Origin: Rhizophagus irregularis
Lineage: Eukaryota; Glomeromycota; Glomeromycetes; Glomerales; Glomeraceae
Assembly: GCF_026210795.1 (NCBI RefSeq)
Contig: NC_089433.1
Location: 4,489,001 to 4,553,000 of the forward strand
DNA length: 64,000 nucleotides
Direction of reading: 5' to 3'
A program made the translations under genes and the position numbers. Below are positions 37,566 through 50,600 of this stretch, one piece after another (within the stretch, counting starts at the first letter, position 1; each line of letters opens with the position of its first letter). Below the pieces are notes generated by a model. The model was not told the DNA's origin. It did not search any database and saw nothing but the letters and a program-made list of their open reading frames with translations.

Positions 37566-39493
37566 ATGTTTTTACATTTTTAAATTGAAAGAAATAATAT
37601 AAATAAGAAAATTTAAATAAATAAAAAAATCTCAATGTTGTAGGATGATTACAATTTAACTTGAATACATATCATTTTTATGGATGAAAACTCAGAATAA
37701 CTTAGATTAAATACAGTATACTCTATTAAATATCAGTTTATCAGTTTTTCCATAATAACTTAAAAGTTGATTTAAATTTCAATATATTTTAGTTAGTTTA
37801 TTGAATATTAAATCAATGACTTCATTAGGTGTATTCTTTAGTCTGTTAATCTTTATTTCAAGATTCTGGACTAATATCCTCTAAATAAAGGCACTGATGT
37901 TGCAAGCATACATATGTACTTTTGATAGATTAATAAATTCATTGTGTAGATTAATCCATACAAAATGTTAAATTCATTGTATATATAAATATATATAAGT
38001 CCCTTTAATGCAATGATCTTCAATTTCATAATAAAATTAAAAGTAGTTCATTGTGTTTGATAGATTCGGACTGGGCCTATTTCAAAAATATAATAAGCAC
38101 AAATGACCATAATATAGAAATGTTCTGAGATAATATGTTTTATCTCCTTTTTTGCAATGTCTTTTTCCCAATAAGCTGTCCAAGAAAATATGAAAACTGG
38201 AATTTGCTGCAACTTTAAATAAGTTGATATATAAATGATCATAATGAATTCAGCTCTACAACATTGTACTCCCATTTTGGAATAATATGTGTTGAAGGTT
38301 CATAGTGAACTTGATGCTAAACTATTTGAAATAATTTGTGTTTCAATAGTGAGTAAGGGCCTACTAGAAAATATATGGGTGTATATTTCTTGTTCCATAA
38401 TGATGTATGTTTGATAATGGTGTATATATAATGATAAGTGTTATTATCCTCCTGATATTTAGCCAGTAAAGCTTCATGTAAATAGATGAAATTAGTGATT
38501 ATAAATCTTAATACAACGAAATCTTATCAAGCATCTCGATATTTGAAAGTATTTATTTTGAGTTTACTATTAATGGGTCTGTTCAGTATATTTATATTAC
38601 TAGGGTTTCATGATGATTTAAGATGTAGATTATCTTAATCTCCCCTAAGCCCTATGAAATTTTAGATGAACCTGTCGGAACTATATTATTAAAAGCCTGT
38701 CTAAGCTTTTCTAAGCCTACAAATATGCCAAAATTAGAAAAATTCAACCAAAACAAGTTATTTCAGAAAACTTTGCCACCGTTAGGATTATTAGAAAGAA
38801 ACCATTTTGTGGCGCAATAAGACAGGTTTGAAAATTCTGATGATAAATAACGAACCAATGATTAACTGTAATAATACAGTAGATGTCTCGTGCCAATTAC
38901 TGGTACAAGACCCATAAATAACTGTATATAAATCTGACAAAAAAAAAAATTCAACTATTAGCTGTACGTATTTTCAGGGCCGGAATTATGATAAATGTTG
39001 GTCAGTATCTAAATAAGGTAATAAATTTTCAATGTGAAAATCCAAATAGAAAAGATCTACGATATTACGCTTGCGGCCTCTTTATGTGCGTTTTTAAATA
39101 ATTTTTTTTTTAAAAAAAATGGGTTTATGAGACAATTATTTTAGTCGTCATATTCTTTTTTGATATTATCATAAGTACTATGGGCCCTTTATGATAAAAT
39201 AAATCTTAATTCTTTTAGTAATATATTAATTTTCTGGACAACCTTTATGTAAATTTTATGAGAATATCATTATGAGAGAATATTTCGCAATTGTCACATA
39301 TATATTTTTACAAATAAACTATTCCCTAATTGACTTGTTATTTATTACATGAATTTATTGTTATTAAGTACATTTAATTTTAAAAACCAATTAGCGTTTA
39401 TGAAAATGAAGTATATTAAATTCAAACTCCTTGTTGTACTTCTAGAAACCATCAGAATACAATATTATATCAGAATATTATAAATCAAAAAAT
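37566..39493. other. AT-rich intergenic DNA with transposon debris
   Basis: 38977-39030 repeats the interior word (CAGGGCCGGAATTATGATAA... GGTCAGTATC) of the MITE at 25244-25524, so a worn copy of that family is present at about 38950-39090. The minus-strand frame at 38048-38275 has no recognised family. Nothing else is supportable. Confidence 0.4.
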
Positions 39494-39781
39494 TTAATCT
39501 TCATAACCTATATTAAAAATTTTGTAATTAATAATTTTTGCAAGGGAATTTGTTTCGATATTACGTGGAAATTGATCTACATAATATACTTGTATATGTA
39601 AATCGATTTTCGAATTGTGTAGTCGAATTAAAAAAAAAAAAAATAGATTTTCTATATCTCTATTACTAATAATTTTTATCTCTTCAATTTGTAATTCGTA
39701 CAAGATAAGGTACAAATCGATCATCCAACTTGCCCCTGAATGTTTATCGCAGATCATCACGGAAATTTGATATTTTTTCAT
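39494..39781 (-). CDS. hypothetical small protein
   Basis: An intact 95-codon frame beginning MKKYQISVMICDKHSGASW. It lies 98 bp from the divergently oriented hydrolase start, so the two could share a promoter region. The sequence is Ile-rich and contains a poly-Phe stretch from a homopolymer (39628-39642). No signal peptide or domain is recognised. It could be a real small gene, a fragment, or chance; AT-rich DNA often gives such frames. Confidence 0.3.
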   Translation of the reverse strand: MKKYQISVMICDKHSGASWMIDLYLILYELQIEEIKIISNRDIENLFFFFLIRLHNSKIDLHIQVYYVDQFPRNIETNSLAKIINYKIFNIGYED

Positions 39782-39879
39782 GTGATATTAACAAATTTTT
39801 TTTTTTTTTTTTTTTTACAAAATTTTTTTCATATATATATAAAATACGAACAAATTATTGATTTTTTCTCTACGGTACA

Positions 39880-41406
39880 ATGGATCTCATTTTATCCGTA
39901 CTTAGTTGTGCTTTAATCCTAGGTAAAGTATAAAATATTGGAAAGAAATTCACTATTTACATTATATTTAACTTAGGTTTTAACTTTATTTTCTATTCGC
40001 GTATATATAGCATTTAAAATTCCGCTAGTCATTCTTGCATATTTTACGTTTTACTTCTTTAAAAAAGGACATAAATCACCAAATTTATTTCAACGTATAT
40101 CAGCGACCATCTTCAAAACTTTTCAATTATATTTACCCCTATGGCTGATAAGAAAATTATATAACTCATGTGGAACATTGAAAATAATCTCTCATGAACA
40201 AAAAAAGCATTGGGTAAAGAAATTGGATGCAAGTAATGAAAAAAACGGATGGGAAGGATATTTAATTGCTGATGATGTTGAACATTCAGAAATAGGAAAG
40301 GATGTTGATATGATTATTTTATACGCTCATGGTAAGTAGAAAGGAAAGTTTTGGTTAAAACTATTTGATTTGTTGCTACACTTTTGTTTCAATATAATAG
40401 GTGGAGGATACGTTTGCGGTAACGCTTTAATATTCTTATCTACGTTCATCGATTGGATTAAAGCATGGAAATTAAGTTATGGTGCTAGAACACAAATCTT
40501 GTCTCTAGAATACAGTAAGCTAATTAAATATTTTAAATATAGTTGTTTTATTAGCGTACGGTTATAATGAATATTTTAAAATTTAATTTTATAGGATTAG
40601 CTCCTGAGTATTCATTCCCAGCTTCTAGAGAAAATTTGGTGGCGTGCTATCAATGGCTTGTTAATGAAAAGAAAATTAGCCCATCTAAAATTACTTTTGG
40701 TACGTGATTTTATAATTTATTCAAAACTGATATTATATTTAAAACATTTAAAACGATTATATTCAAAAGTAAAATTTTTTTAGCTGGTGATAGTGCGGGT
40801 GGAAATTTGGTTGTAACTAGTGCTATACATCTTGTCAATCAATTACACGTAGTTCCTCCAGCCGCTCTTCTTTTAATATCTCCTTGCGTAAACGTGAGTG
40901 AATTATCTAAATTATTATTTTTCTTATTCCAATTCAATATTTTATTAAAAATTTATTTAATAACTTTACGTGATCTGTTTTAATTATAAGTACAAAAGAT
41001 CTAATACAACACTTTTCGATTTTTTCAGGGATTAACAAGTGCCCAATCGTTTATCAGCAATGATTCATTTGATTGCATAAATATTACTTGGTTCCACCAT
41101 TGTCTAGAATTGTATCTAGGCGACTCAAATCTTCCTCCAACTTGTCCAATGATTTCTCCTATATTCGAAAATAAACTTTCAGGCTTACCGAAAGTATGGG
41201 CTTGTGTAGGAAGTTATGAAGTCTTTTTAGACGACGTTAAATTATTTATTGAAAAACTATTGTCAAATAACGTAAAAGCAGAATTGACAATAGAAGATGC
41301 CAATATTCATGCTTACGCTGTGGAAAAACTATTAAGTAGAAATGGTGCTTATGATAATACCATCAAACGCATTGGAGAGTTTTTGTATGGTGAAAATATT
41401 AATTAA
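39880..41406 (+). CDS. alpha/beta hydrolase of the hormone-sensitive lipase family
   Basis: Six exons: 39880-39922, 40011-40331, 40401-40514, 40595-40699, 40784-40893, 41029-41406. All introns are GT-AG and the frame closes throughout. An alternative acceptor at 39976 for intron 1 would bring in a stop, so I use the one at 40010. The product has an N-terminal membrane anchor (about residues 5-32). It then has the HGGG oxyanion-hole motif spanning the second intron, YRLAPE across the third, and the nucleophile elbow GDSAGG just after the fourth. Candidate catalytic Asp and His are FLDD and the IHAY region near the end. This is the layout of fungal steryl-acetyl hydrolases and arylacetamide-deacetylase-like esterases (family knowledge). 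It probably hydrolyses a hydrophobic ester at the ER membrane; the substrate is unknown. Confidence 0.93.
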
Positions 41407-42755
41407 GTAATTTCAAGTCTTAAAAAATTTGCAACGTTGCAATGTGAAAAAGTAAATTAAGTATGTTTCATATGAATGATATCTTAAATTAAAAAAAAAA
41501 ATATTTTTTTTACCATGTTCTCGAAAATATTCTTTAATAGTTGAATTTTTTTTTATATTTCTTAATGACTTGATTTTGTTTATAAAGAATAAAAAACTTT
41601 CCTTATCATCATTTCTTTCAATATGTTTTAAAAAAAACATTAAATTAGAAAGTGATTTTAAAATATCATTGAAATTATTTCACGTGCTGTCCTATGTCGG
41701 ACGTAAATACCGAAATGAAATTCGAATGAGGGAAATCAATTTACATAATTTGTGACGGGACTGGTTAAGGTATCTCAAAAATCGGAAAATCAACTATGTC
41801 AAATTATCTAATAAGGTCCCGGCAGAGATGTGAAATGTCGTGTCATGTTCTCCAGACTTAAGAATTTTATTAACTTTTTAGTAATAAGTTCGATATGATA
41901 TCTCACTTACAATTAAATATATGAATAAAAACAAATTGGTACAATTTGCATCCAAAAAAATTTTAATTTTAATCGACTAAAGGTTCTTGGTTAGTCGGTT
42001 TTTAGCCAACCTGTTAAAGTTTATTTTTGGTCGGTTCCGATCTTAAGTGAATTATTTATATTAAATCTTAATTGTATATAGTATATGTGAAAAATGATAA
42101 TAATACCATTTTACTTCCGGTTCGATTTACTAAATCAATTAAAACCAATTTTTAATTTATACGTGATTAGGTTTATCAGTTTACAATTTAGTGGTAAAGT
42201 AACGTTTTAAATTTTGGGCATAATAAGTTCATGAAATCATATGTAAAAGCCGTGATTTATATCAATAAGAAGAAAAGAATAAGATAGAAATAATAATTAT
42301 GCACATAGCGATAGCCTTATTTTGTCAAAACAAGTTTATTAAAGATAAATAATACACTTTTTTTTTAAGAAAAAAAATGGGTTTATATAATTCCAAAAAT
42401 ATATAAAAATATATAAACATATTTATATATTGATGGCTTATTTTGTCAACAATCAAATCAGAACAAGTTTATTATACATTTTAATAAAAAAAAATAGGTT
42501 TATAATTCCAAAAAATATAAAAAATATATAAAAGTATATAAATAATTCACAAAATCTTAGGATTCTAAACAAGCTTTTCTTTTCTTTTTTTTGTCCTTTA
42601 TTAGTATTGAGATAATTACAAACGTAACTAATCCCAATATAGATGTTAATATATAATAAATACATCATATCAATAAAGTATCTATCTAATACATAATTAT
42701 TGGCTATACCAAAAATAAAACCTAATTACAGTACAAAAGACTACTCTATTGAATA
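41407..42755. other. intergenic DNA between hydrolase and kinase tail
   Basis: AT-rich. 41970-42050 carries GGTCGGTTCCGATC and TTTTTAGCCAACC words, a worn end of the AACCGGTTAA hAT-like family. Duplicated blocks around 42320-42380 and 42430-42500 (CTTATTTTGTCAA...ACAAGTTTATT...TTTTTTAA..AAAAAATGGGTTTATA) form an approximate 130-bp direct repeat. No gene. Confidence 0.45.
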
Positions 42756-42758
42756 CAT

Positions 42759-43040
42759 TTACTCTTTATCACCATCAGTATCACTAAATTCCCTAGCACC
42801 CTGAGATTGCGCACTACGTTTTTTATTAGCGTTCAAAGTATCATTACCTGTTTCACCTTCTTTACCTTTGCCTTTAAATCCTTCTGTATTACCACTAATT
42901 TCCTTAATTCTATCACTAAATTCCTTATTCAATTTATCAAACTCTTTAACCGGATCCTTATTGTAAGTCGTTGAACCCATTCGACTATCCTTCCAATCAA
43001 AATACCAATTAGCGTTGTTAATTGAAGTCGTATGAGTTCT
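42759..43040 (-). pseudogene. open continuation of the kinase tail after an in-frame TGA
   Basis: Directly downstream of the TGA that ends the kinase (43041-43043) the same frame stays open for about 93 codons to a TAA at 42759. It includes FDKLNKEFSDRIKEI and a Lys/Glu/Gly-rich acidic end. The plus-strand ORF at 63160-63438 is homologous on both sides of the stop (LQLKSQDELIGKDG before; FNKLNEVFSDRINKI after) and has a Gln codon in place of the stop. So this is former coding sequence, now beyond a premature stop, unless read through. An ATG at 42980 could start a separate 73-residue product. Confidence 0.6.
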
Positions 43041-46000
43041 TCACGTTCTAGGCGATCCATCGCTACATATAATTTGATCCTGTGATTTCAATTGTAAATC
43101 TGTTCCTACTAAATCATCTTGCAAAACAAGCTTTTCTATTTTTTAAAAAAAATTTCAAAATTAATACTATATATAATAATTAAGTATTAATGTGATAACA
43201 TCAGATATACTAAAAAAAGTAACTCACCATTATTTTGTATTTCAGTTTTTATCTCTGCAACTTTACACAATGAATTTTGGACTGTAGAATTTATGTCTGG
43301 TAAAGGTGACCTATTATTAAATTAATCACTATCATATTAGCTACATTAATATCTAACTTAATTATTCCTATTTATAATTCAAATTAATACCATTGAGCGT
43401 AATTAATATCAAGTTCAATTTCTCTTGAACTATACTCTAAGAAATATAAGAAATAAGAAATATATAACAATAAGTTTCAATTGAATTCTTAAATTATGTT
43501 TTGTACAATTTAACACATACCTTGTTTTATTGGAAACATTTCATTTAATGGTCTACTAGTATAAATCGCATTTGGGCATTGAATATTATTCACTGAATTC
43601 TGAGTAGTAGAATTTAATTCTGATAAAGATGACCTAAATATAAATATTTTTAAATTATTAATTGCATTAATGTCTGTTTTAATTATTTTGTAATTACATA
43701 TTAATACCGTTTAACATTGTTAATATCAAACTCAAGATCTTTTGAAATATACTCTAAAATATAGAAAATGTAGGATAAATTTTGTATATTATTAATGCTT
43801 AAAAATAATTATAACGTTAAGTATTATAAATAAGATAAAAAAATTAATACCTTGTTTCTTATTAAAAGTTGATGATGATAAACTAATAGATAATGACTCT
43901 GAGTCAGAGATTAAAGGATTTAATAATCTGCTAGTATAAATAGCTCCAGGATGAGAGTTTACGGCAAATCTAGGATCAAGTTTGTTTATCTTTATTAATC
44001 CCAATCGTATTTTTTCAGCTTGATTAAATTCATCATCTTCCATATTTACAGCTTGATTAATATGTGAATGTAAAATATTTTTTATTGCACATCTCCATAA
44101 AGCAATGGTTTTACGAATTTCTTCTATACGAGGTCTTTTTAAAGGATCAGAATCCCAACATTTTTTCATTAAATTACTAAAACATTTAGGAGTATCATCT
44201 GTGATTTCAGGTCGTTTTCCATCAATAATTTTATAAATAAGATCAATGTCATGGTCAAAATCAGCAAAAGGTTTACAACCTATCGTTAATTCCCACATAA
44301 TTATACCAAAACTATAAATATCTGATTCTTTTGAAAATTTGTTACCATCAAATATTTCTGGAGCGATATAAGGTATTACTCCATATATTTCATTATTTGA
44401 TGAAGTAACATTTGCAGGCTGTGATAATCCTAAATCTCCAATGTGCCATTTTTCATCAACTAATAATATATTTCCACTATGTAAATCTCTATGTATAAAA
44501 TTCTCTTTATGAATGCAATCAACTCTAAAAATAAAGTAAACAACTTTGATAGTTAGCCAACCTAATATTAATTGACGAGCACAAATTAAATAAATATAAT
44601 AATCACCCCCTTGAAATTTCCAGTAAAATAGTTAATTTATCTTTCCATGTAATATTTTTAAAATTGTTTTGTAAATAATTATGCAAATCTCCTCCATCTG
44701 CATATTGCATTATTATCATATGATCTTTTGTATTAGGATCTTGTGTAATACCATAATATTTAATAATATGTTCAAATCTATTATGATATTGAATAAATGA
44801 TTTTAACTAACATAAATTATAAGGTAGTTATTGGTTAATTTATTAAATAATAGAAATAAAAGATTAACTTTTTATATATTTACCTCATTAATAAAATATT
44901 TACTGATATTCTGTGATTTCAAAAATTTTTTTACAGCAACAATTTTTCCATTAGGTGATGAATTTATTTTCCAAACTGCTTTATAAATTATACCAAATCC
45001 TCCCTCTGCAATTCTTTTAAAATCTTTAGTTTTGGAATATTCAATCACTTTTATATTTTTCCGACTCGTCTCAATTCTATTTTTAATAAAATCATATATT
45101 TTTAATGGGTCATTGTCTTTATAAGTATTATTCATAAATTTAGAAATTTCATCATTAGTATCAATAGTAGAATTAAGAATTTCATCTATATTATGATTTC
45201 CATTGATACTAATAGGTTTCACTTTTTTGCATTTTATACATTGAGATTGGTTTGTAAATCCAAAAATAATATTTGTTGTTAAACAATATCTACATCCATT
45301 ATAAATTATAAAGCAATGTGAACACCATTTTTGACTGTCAGATTTATATTTTAACTTCTGCCTACAAACTATACAATCACTAAAAGTATCCCACCAAGGT
45401 AAATAAAGTATTGGAATATTTTTTTTGGTTAAGGTTGATTCTGTATATCCAGAAGAAACTGAATAGCAATCCAAACACATGAAAGAAATTTGGTGATTAA
45501 TTAATTTTCCACACTTACAACTTTCACTTTGAATTACCTTACTTTGTTCATTTATATCAAATGAATGATGTGTAATAATCTGTTTAAAGTATGAAATTTC
45601 AGAACAAATAATGCACCATTCTTGTATATTTTTTGTACAAACCCCCAAATTTCTCAGTTTATCATGTTCAGTACATTGAGTATTACTTGTGAATATATGT
45701 ACATCTACCGTATTTTGAGTTGTAAACTTTGCAAACTTAATGTACCAATGTAAGCAATATTTGCAATATTTTTGTTTAAACAGAAGTGTTAATGAATATT
45801 CATTTCTACATTGATGACATATATTCTCATTATTATTAAAAGGAATGAATATGATTGGAATAGAAAAATTTTCTTTACTTTCTAAATTTGAATGGGAAAT
45901 ATATTTTAGGTCAATATAATTAAGCTTACTTATAAATCCATATAATTTTAATAAGTTAGAATTTTTATCATTAACATATTTAACAATCCGATCGTGATTA

Positions 46001-47649
46001 ACAGCATTCATTTTTGTAGAAACAATAAAATTTTCCATAATATTTTTAGTATCAATAGTTATAAATGATCTTCTTTTACATTTTTTACATTTAGATTGAT
46101 TTGTAAATCCAAAAACAATATTCGTTGTTAAGCAATATCTACATCCAATATAAATTGTAAAACAATTTGAACACCATTTTTGACAATCATCTGATGCCTC
46201 AGAGGGTATATCATTTAAGATATGTTTACAAACAATACACTGCTCAATATTATACCACAATGATAAATAAAGAATTAAAATAACTTTTTCAGTTAAAGTA
46301 GATTCTATCCATTCAAAAGAGATTAAATAACATTTTGAACACAAACTAAACTCAGTATTGATTGATAAATTTTGCCGACCACATAGTGTACAATCCTTTA
46401 CATATTTAATTATTTCATTTTGTCTTTCATAATAATAATTCATATCAAATGAATATTTTGTAACTATTTGCTTAAAATATAAAATCTCAGAACAGTTCAT
46501 ACACCATTCTTGAATATTTTGTGTATATGATTCAATATTTTTTGATTCATGTTTAATACAATGAGAATTACTAGAATTATTTATATGCACATCTAAACAT
46601 ACATTTTTGTCACTTAAGTCCTTGTGATACCAATACAAACAATATTTGCAATATTTTTGTTCAAATAAGATTGTTAAAGAATAATTAAGTCCACAATAGT
46701 TACACCTATCCATATTATTACTAAAGGAAATAAATCGAATTTGTCCATTTTCTTTAATAGGATAAGAACGATTATCCGGATTTTGGTATTGTTTGGATAA
46801 TTTGATATTAGACATATACCTATATACTGTATTCACCAAATCTGATTCTTGTTTAATATTATTCATCCGATTAACAAGATTATTCATTTTAATAATATCA
46901 AAATTGTCTAAATTATACTCAATGCATGTAACGTTGATATTAATAACTCTTTTACATTTTCTACATTTAGATTGTTTTGTAATTCCAAAAATAATATTTG
47001 TTGTCAAACAATATCTACACCCTGTGTAAATTACATAACAATGTGAACACCATTTTTGACAGTCAGATTTATATTCTAAATTCATTTTACAAGCCAAAGT
47101 ACAAATACTTGAATTATCCCACCAAGGTAAATAAACAATTGGAATAAGTTTTTTGTCCAAAGTTGATTCTATCCATTCAGAAGAAGTAAAATAGCAATTT
47201 GGACATAAATCAAATAAATTATTGTAATCTTTCTTATATTCACATAATTTACATTTAGTTTCTTTAACTATATTCCATTTATTTTTATTCATTTCATTAT
47301 TTTCAAGAAAATTAAAGTGATCAAATAATATTATGTCTTTTGTAATTATTTGCTTAAAACATAAAATATTAGAATAACCATTGCACCATTCTTGAATAGT
47401 TTGTGTATCTTGAACTTTATTTCTTATGACATCCAAATATATATTGTTGTCAGTCAGTTTCTTAGCATAATCAAATAAGCAATTTTCACAAAATCTTTGA
47501 CAAAATAGTGTCTGAGAATAAAAACTTTTACAGTAAGCACAAACAAACGTATCGTTATCGAAAGGAATGAACAAAATTGGCACAGGACTGGATTTTAATC
47601 TTGGTGTACGATTGAAAGAGTTTTTATCGTTAGTACTTATAAGTTCCAT
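43041..47649 (-). CDS. TKL-type protein kinase with triplicated Cys-rich N-terminal region
   Basis: Eight exons on the minus strand: 44884-47649, 44607-44806, 43851-44524, 43708-43753, 43521-43633, 43391-43436, 43228-43310, 43041-43135. They total 4023 nt, 1340 residues, with all splice phases consistent. Exon 1 codes for three diverged copies (roughly residues 20-255, 300-560 and 595-840) of a Cys-rich module with about nine CxxC-type pairs: YCKSF, then EWC, then CxxC, then YLPWWDN, then QKWCSHCYVIYTGCRYCLTT, then CRKCKR. This is probably zinc-binding (inference). The kinase follows: AEGGFGIIYK (881-890), VAVKK (Lys near 907), IHRDLHSGNIL, GDLGLSQP, APE and a complete C-lobe. The tail is built from two duplicated exon pairs. 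A premature TGA ends the frame relative to a homologue at 63160. Likely cytosolic signalling; the substrate is unknown. Confidence 0.9.
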
Positions 47650-50600
47650 GATATAGTTTATTTTATTGAATAATGAAGGAAGAAAATTTTGAAAAATTAA
47701 AAATTATGAAGATATTTATAATAGAATTTCGGAAAAATATCTCCGTAAAGAATTCCTCCTCAGAATTCCATGATGTATCAGGTATTTAAATAAGGAAATG
47801 ATCTGCAGTAAGTAAGAATTTTTTTTTGCCGATTATTTTTGAATACTGTGAATACTGTAAATAATTTTTATTTCTGACAATTTAATTTAAATTATTGCAA
47901 GAGATTATCATAATCATGTGTTAATCATATTACGCTCATTAATTTTATTATGATATTAAGTGAATTATTTACATTTCATAGTTAAATTTCTCGAAATGCA
48001 TTATAAATCAAAAATCCAGGATGTCGATCATCCGGACTGAAGATAGTTTTTGAACGTAGCTTAATGCCGTAATATACCTAGTAAATTTATTAATTATGAG
48101 GCGTAGTATTATATTTAGAATTAGTGTATAAATTTTAGTATTTAAAATTGTATGACGTTACAAATGCGTCCTACGGATTTGTTTATAGGTGAAGATCAAT
48201 GATCGACATATTGAATAAGATCCAAAAAATAACGTATAACTTGAAATTATTGAACGGGAACTATTGAGATATGAAAAGATACAAAAAGGGATTAAATTTG
48301 ACTTGATAAAATTTCGGGTTACGAATTTTCAAATTACGAAATTTAGAAATTACAAAATTTAAGTTACAAATTTTGAGATTATAAACTGAGATTATAAACT
48401 GAGGTTATAAGCTGAGGTTATGAATTTAGGTTATGAATTTTGGAAAATTGTTTGAATATTTACTTTAAGGATACGAATTTGGAGATTTAATTGAATATTG
48501 GGATATTATTTTATTTATTAGTATTGTTAAACCAAGCATATATTGTATTTATTTATATTATTTTATATTATTAATAAAGTATTACTTTGTTAAGTCCTAA
48601 GGTGGCAAATTTATTGTTGTACGGGCCTTAATAGTAAATTGATAAAGCACCGGACGATCATCGTAATAAAAAATTTGTCTTCATCAAAAAATTTGTCCCA
48701 TGAGAAGAAAAAACGAAAAAAAAATATTTATAAAATATTGAACTCAATTTATAAAAATGCCTACATACATTTAGAAGTACTGTGTAATCATATCAAATAT
48801 ATTCGTCACTATCCGTATTGTAGAAAATAGGAAATAGGTTGCGGGAATATTTGTCAATAGAAAACATCAATTCTTCAGTACTACTTAACTTAAAAATCTA
48901 TCTTACGACAATCACACTCCAATGTTTATATTAAGACCACATAATAATCTATTGGTAATAATTTATATTCGCAACTCTTTAAATCTGATTAATTAACTTT
49001 TTTTAACAAATAAAATATTAGTAAGTTTAATTAGAAACATTTTTTTTTTTTTTATGAAAAATAATCATTTTAATTGGTTACTTAAACGACTATGATACGC
49101 TCTACTTTTTTCTTGCTAATGACGTAACAAATTACTGTACGTGTAATAACAATTTACTCCATATTTTATGGAACAACAAAAAGTAAAAGTTTTGTTCCAA
49201 TTAAAATTGTTGTATTATAATTTCTATAATTTCTTTCAATAATACCATTTACATTAAACTTTAAACTTTTATTCATTCAATCCATCTTTGATCACCGAAA
49301 TTATCATGCATCACGTTGAATGATTATCCTTTCTATTTTATTAAATTGAAAGACACTGATATGCCAGATTGTGCCGTTAGAGAATGAAGCATGGCAACGA
49401 AACAATTTCATATCATGCAATTAATAATTATTTACTATTAATGGGTAAGTATTATAGTATTCATTTTATCACTAGTACATGAAAATGGATTATTTTAATA
49501 CGAAAGGAAATTTTGTGTAACTCTACAGGCACGTAAAGTATTAACGGGTAAGTTCGATGGTTGTTGTCATAATTAACTTCATTATTTAGCTGATATTATT
49601 AACAACGAGCTTTAAATTGTAAATTCGAATATAAGAATTTTCACCAATATTTAATGAAAAAAAAAAAGATAATAATAATAATAATAAAATTGTTTAATCT
49701 AATTAATAGTCTATTCAATGTATCTCAACTTCTACTTAACTCACCGACTGGAGAAATTGGGTCTTAATTATTTTTCATTCATTAGCCAAAATTGTAAATA
49801 TAACATGATCTAGTCAATTTAAAAATCATTCATAATTATTAAAAAGTACCATAATAAACTTTTCTACCCTAATTTTTTTATATGAGACTGTGTCCAACCC
49901 ATTGTCCCACATACTTTACGACATTACTCCAAAATTTAGGAAGAACTTCTTCTATTAACCGATATGATTAACGTAGCGAAAATATACATGCGTTATATCA
50001 TATCTTTATATTCTATACCAGTATACTAGCACCTTATAAATTTGTTTCATCAAATAACTCCTTTCTCTTTTTTTCTTGATTAATAACTACAAAAATAATT
50101 TAAAATTATTTATAATATATGAGAAATTATAAACATTAAATAAATAATGTAAATTACCTAAATGGTACTTGAAATCTTAAAACATTTTTATTTTAATAAT
50201 TTTTATAGAAAATTGTATTTCTTTCATTCCAATATCTATTACACAGATTACACAGATTTAAGATAGCTAAATTTATTTTCCTTGAAAAATTATAAATTCA
50301 AATAAAAGATTTTTTTACATTACACAACTTTCCAGTAAATTCACTCTGCAAGCGTAGTTGACGTTGTCTTCTATTTTTCTCTAATAAATTGTTTCTACAT
50401 CAGTTGAGTATTTGATAATAGCATTGCGTAATCAAATACAAGTTTACATTTTTAGAGTTTGAGCAAACAGTCTATTATTTAGCTGAGTAAAAGTTCTAAA
50501 TAGGTTTGGTGAACTTTGGTTGTTGTGTGTAAACCTCAAAACATGGTTTAAAATATCAAACAAATATTTTAATTTACCATTAATACTGTTAGACTTAATT

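Noticed and set aside
39977-40010. Alternative acceptor for intron 1 of the hydrolase
   Set aside because: Using the AG at 39976 places an in-frame TAA within 14 codons, whereas the AG at 40010 keeps the frame.
46793-47029. Plus-strand ORF inside the Cys-rich kinase exon
   Set aside because: Antisense shadow of the coding exon.
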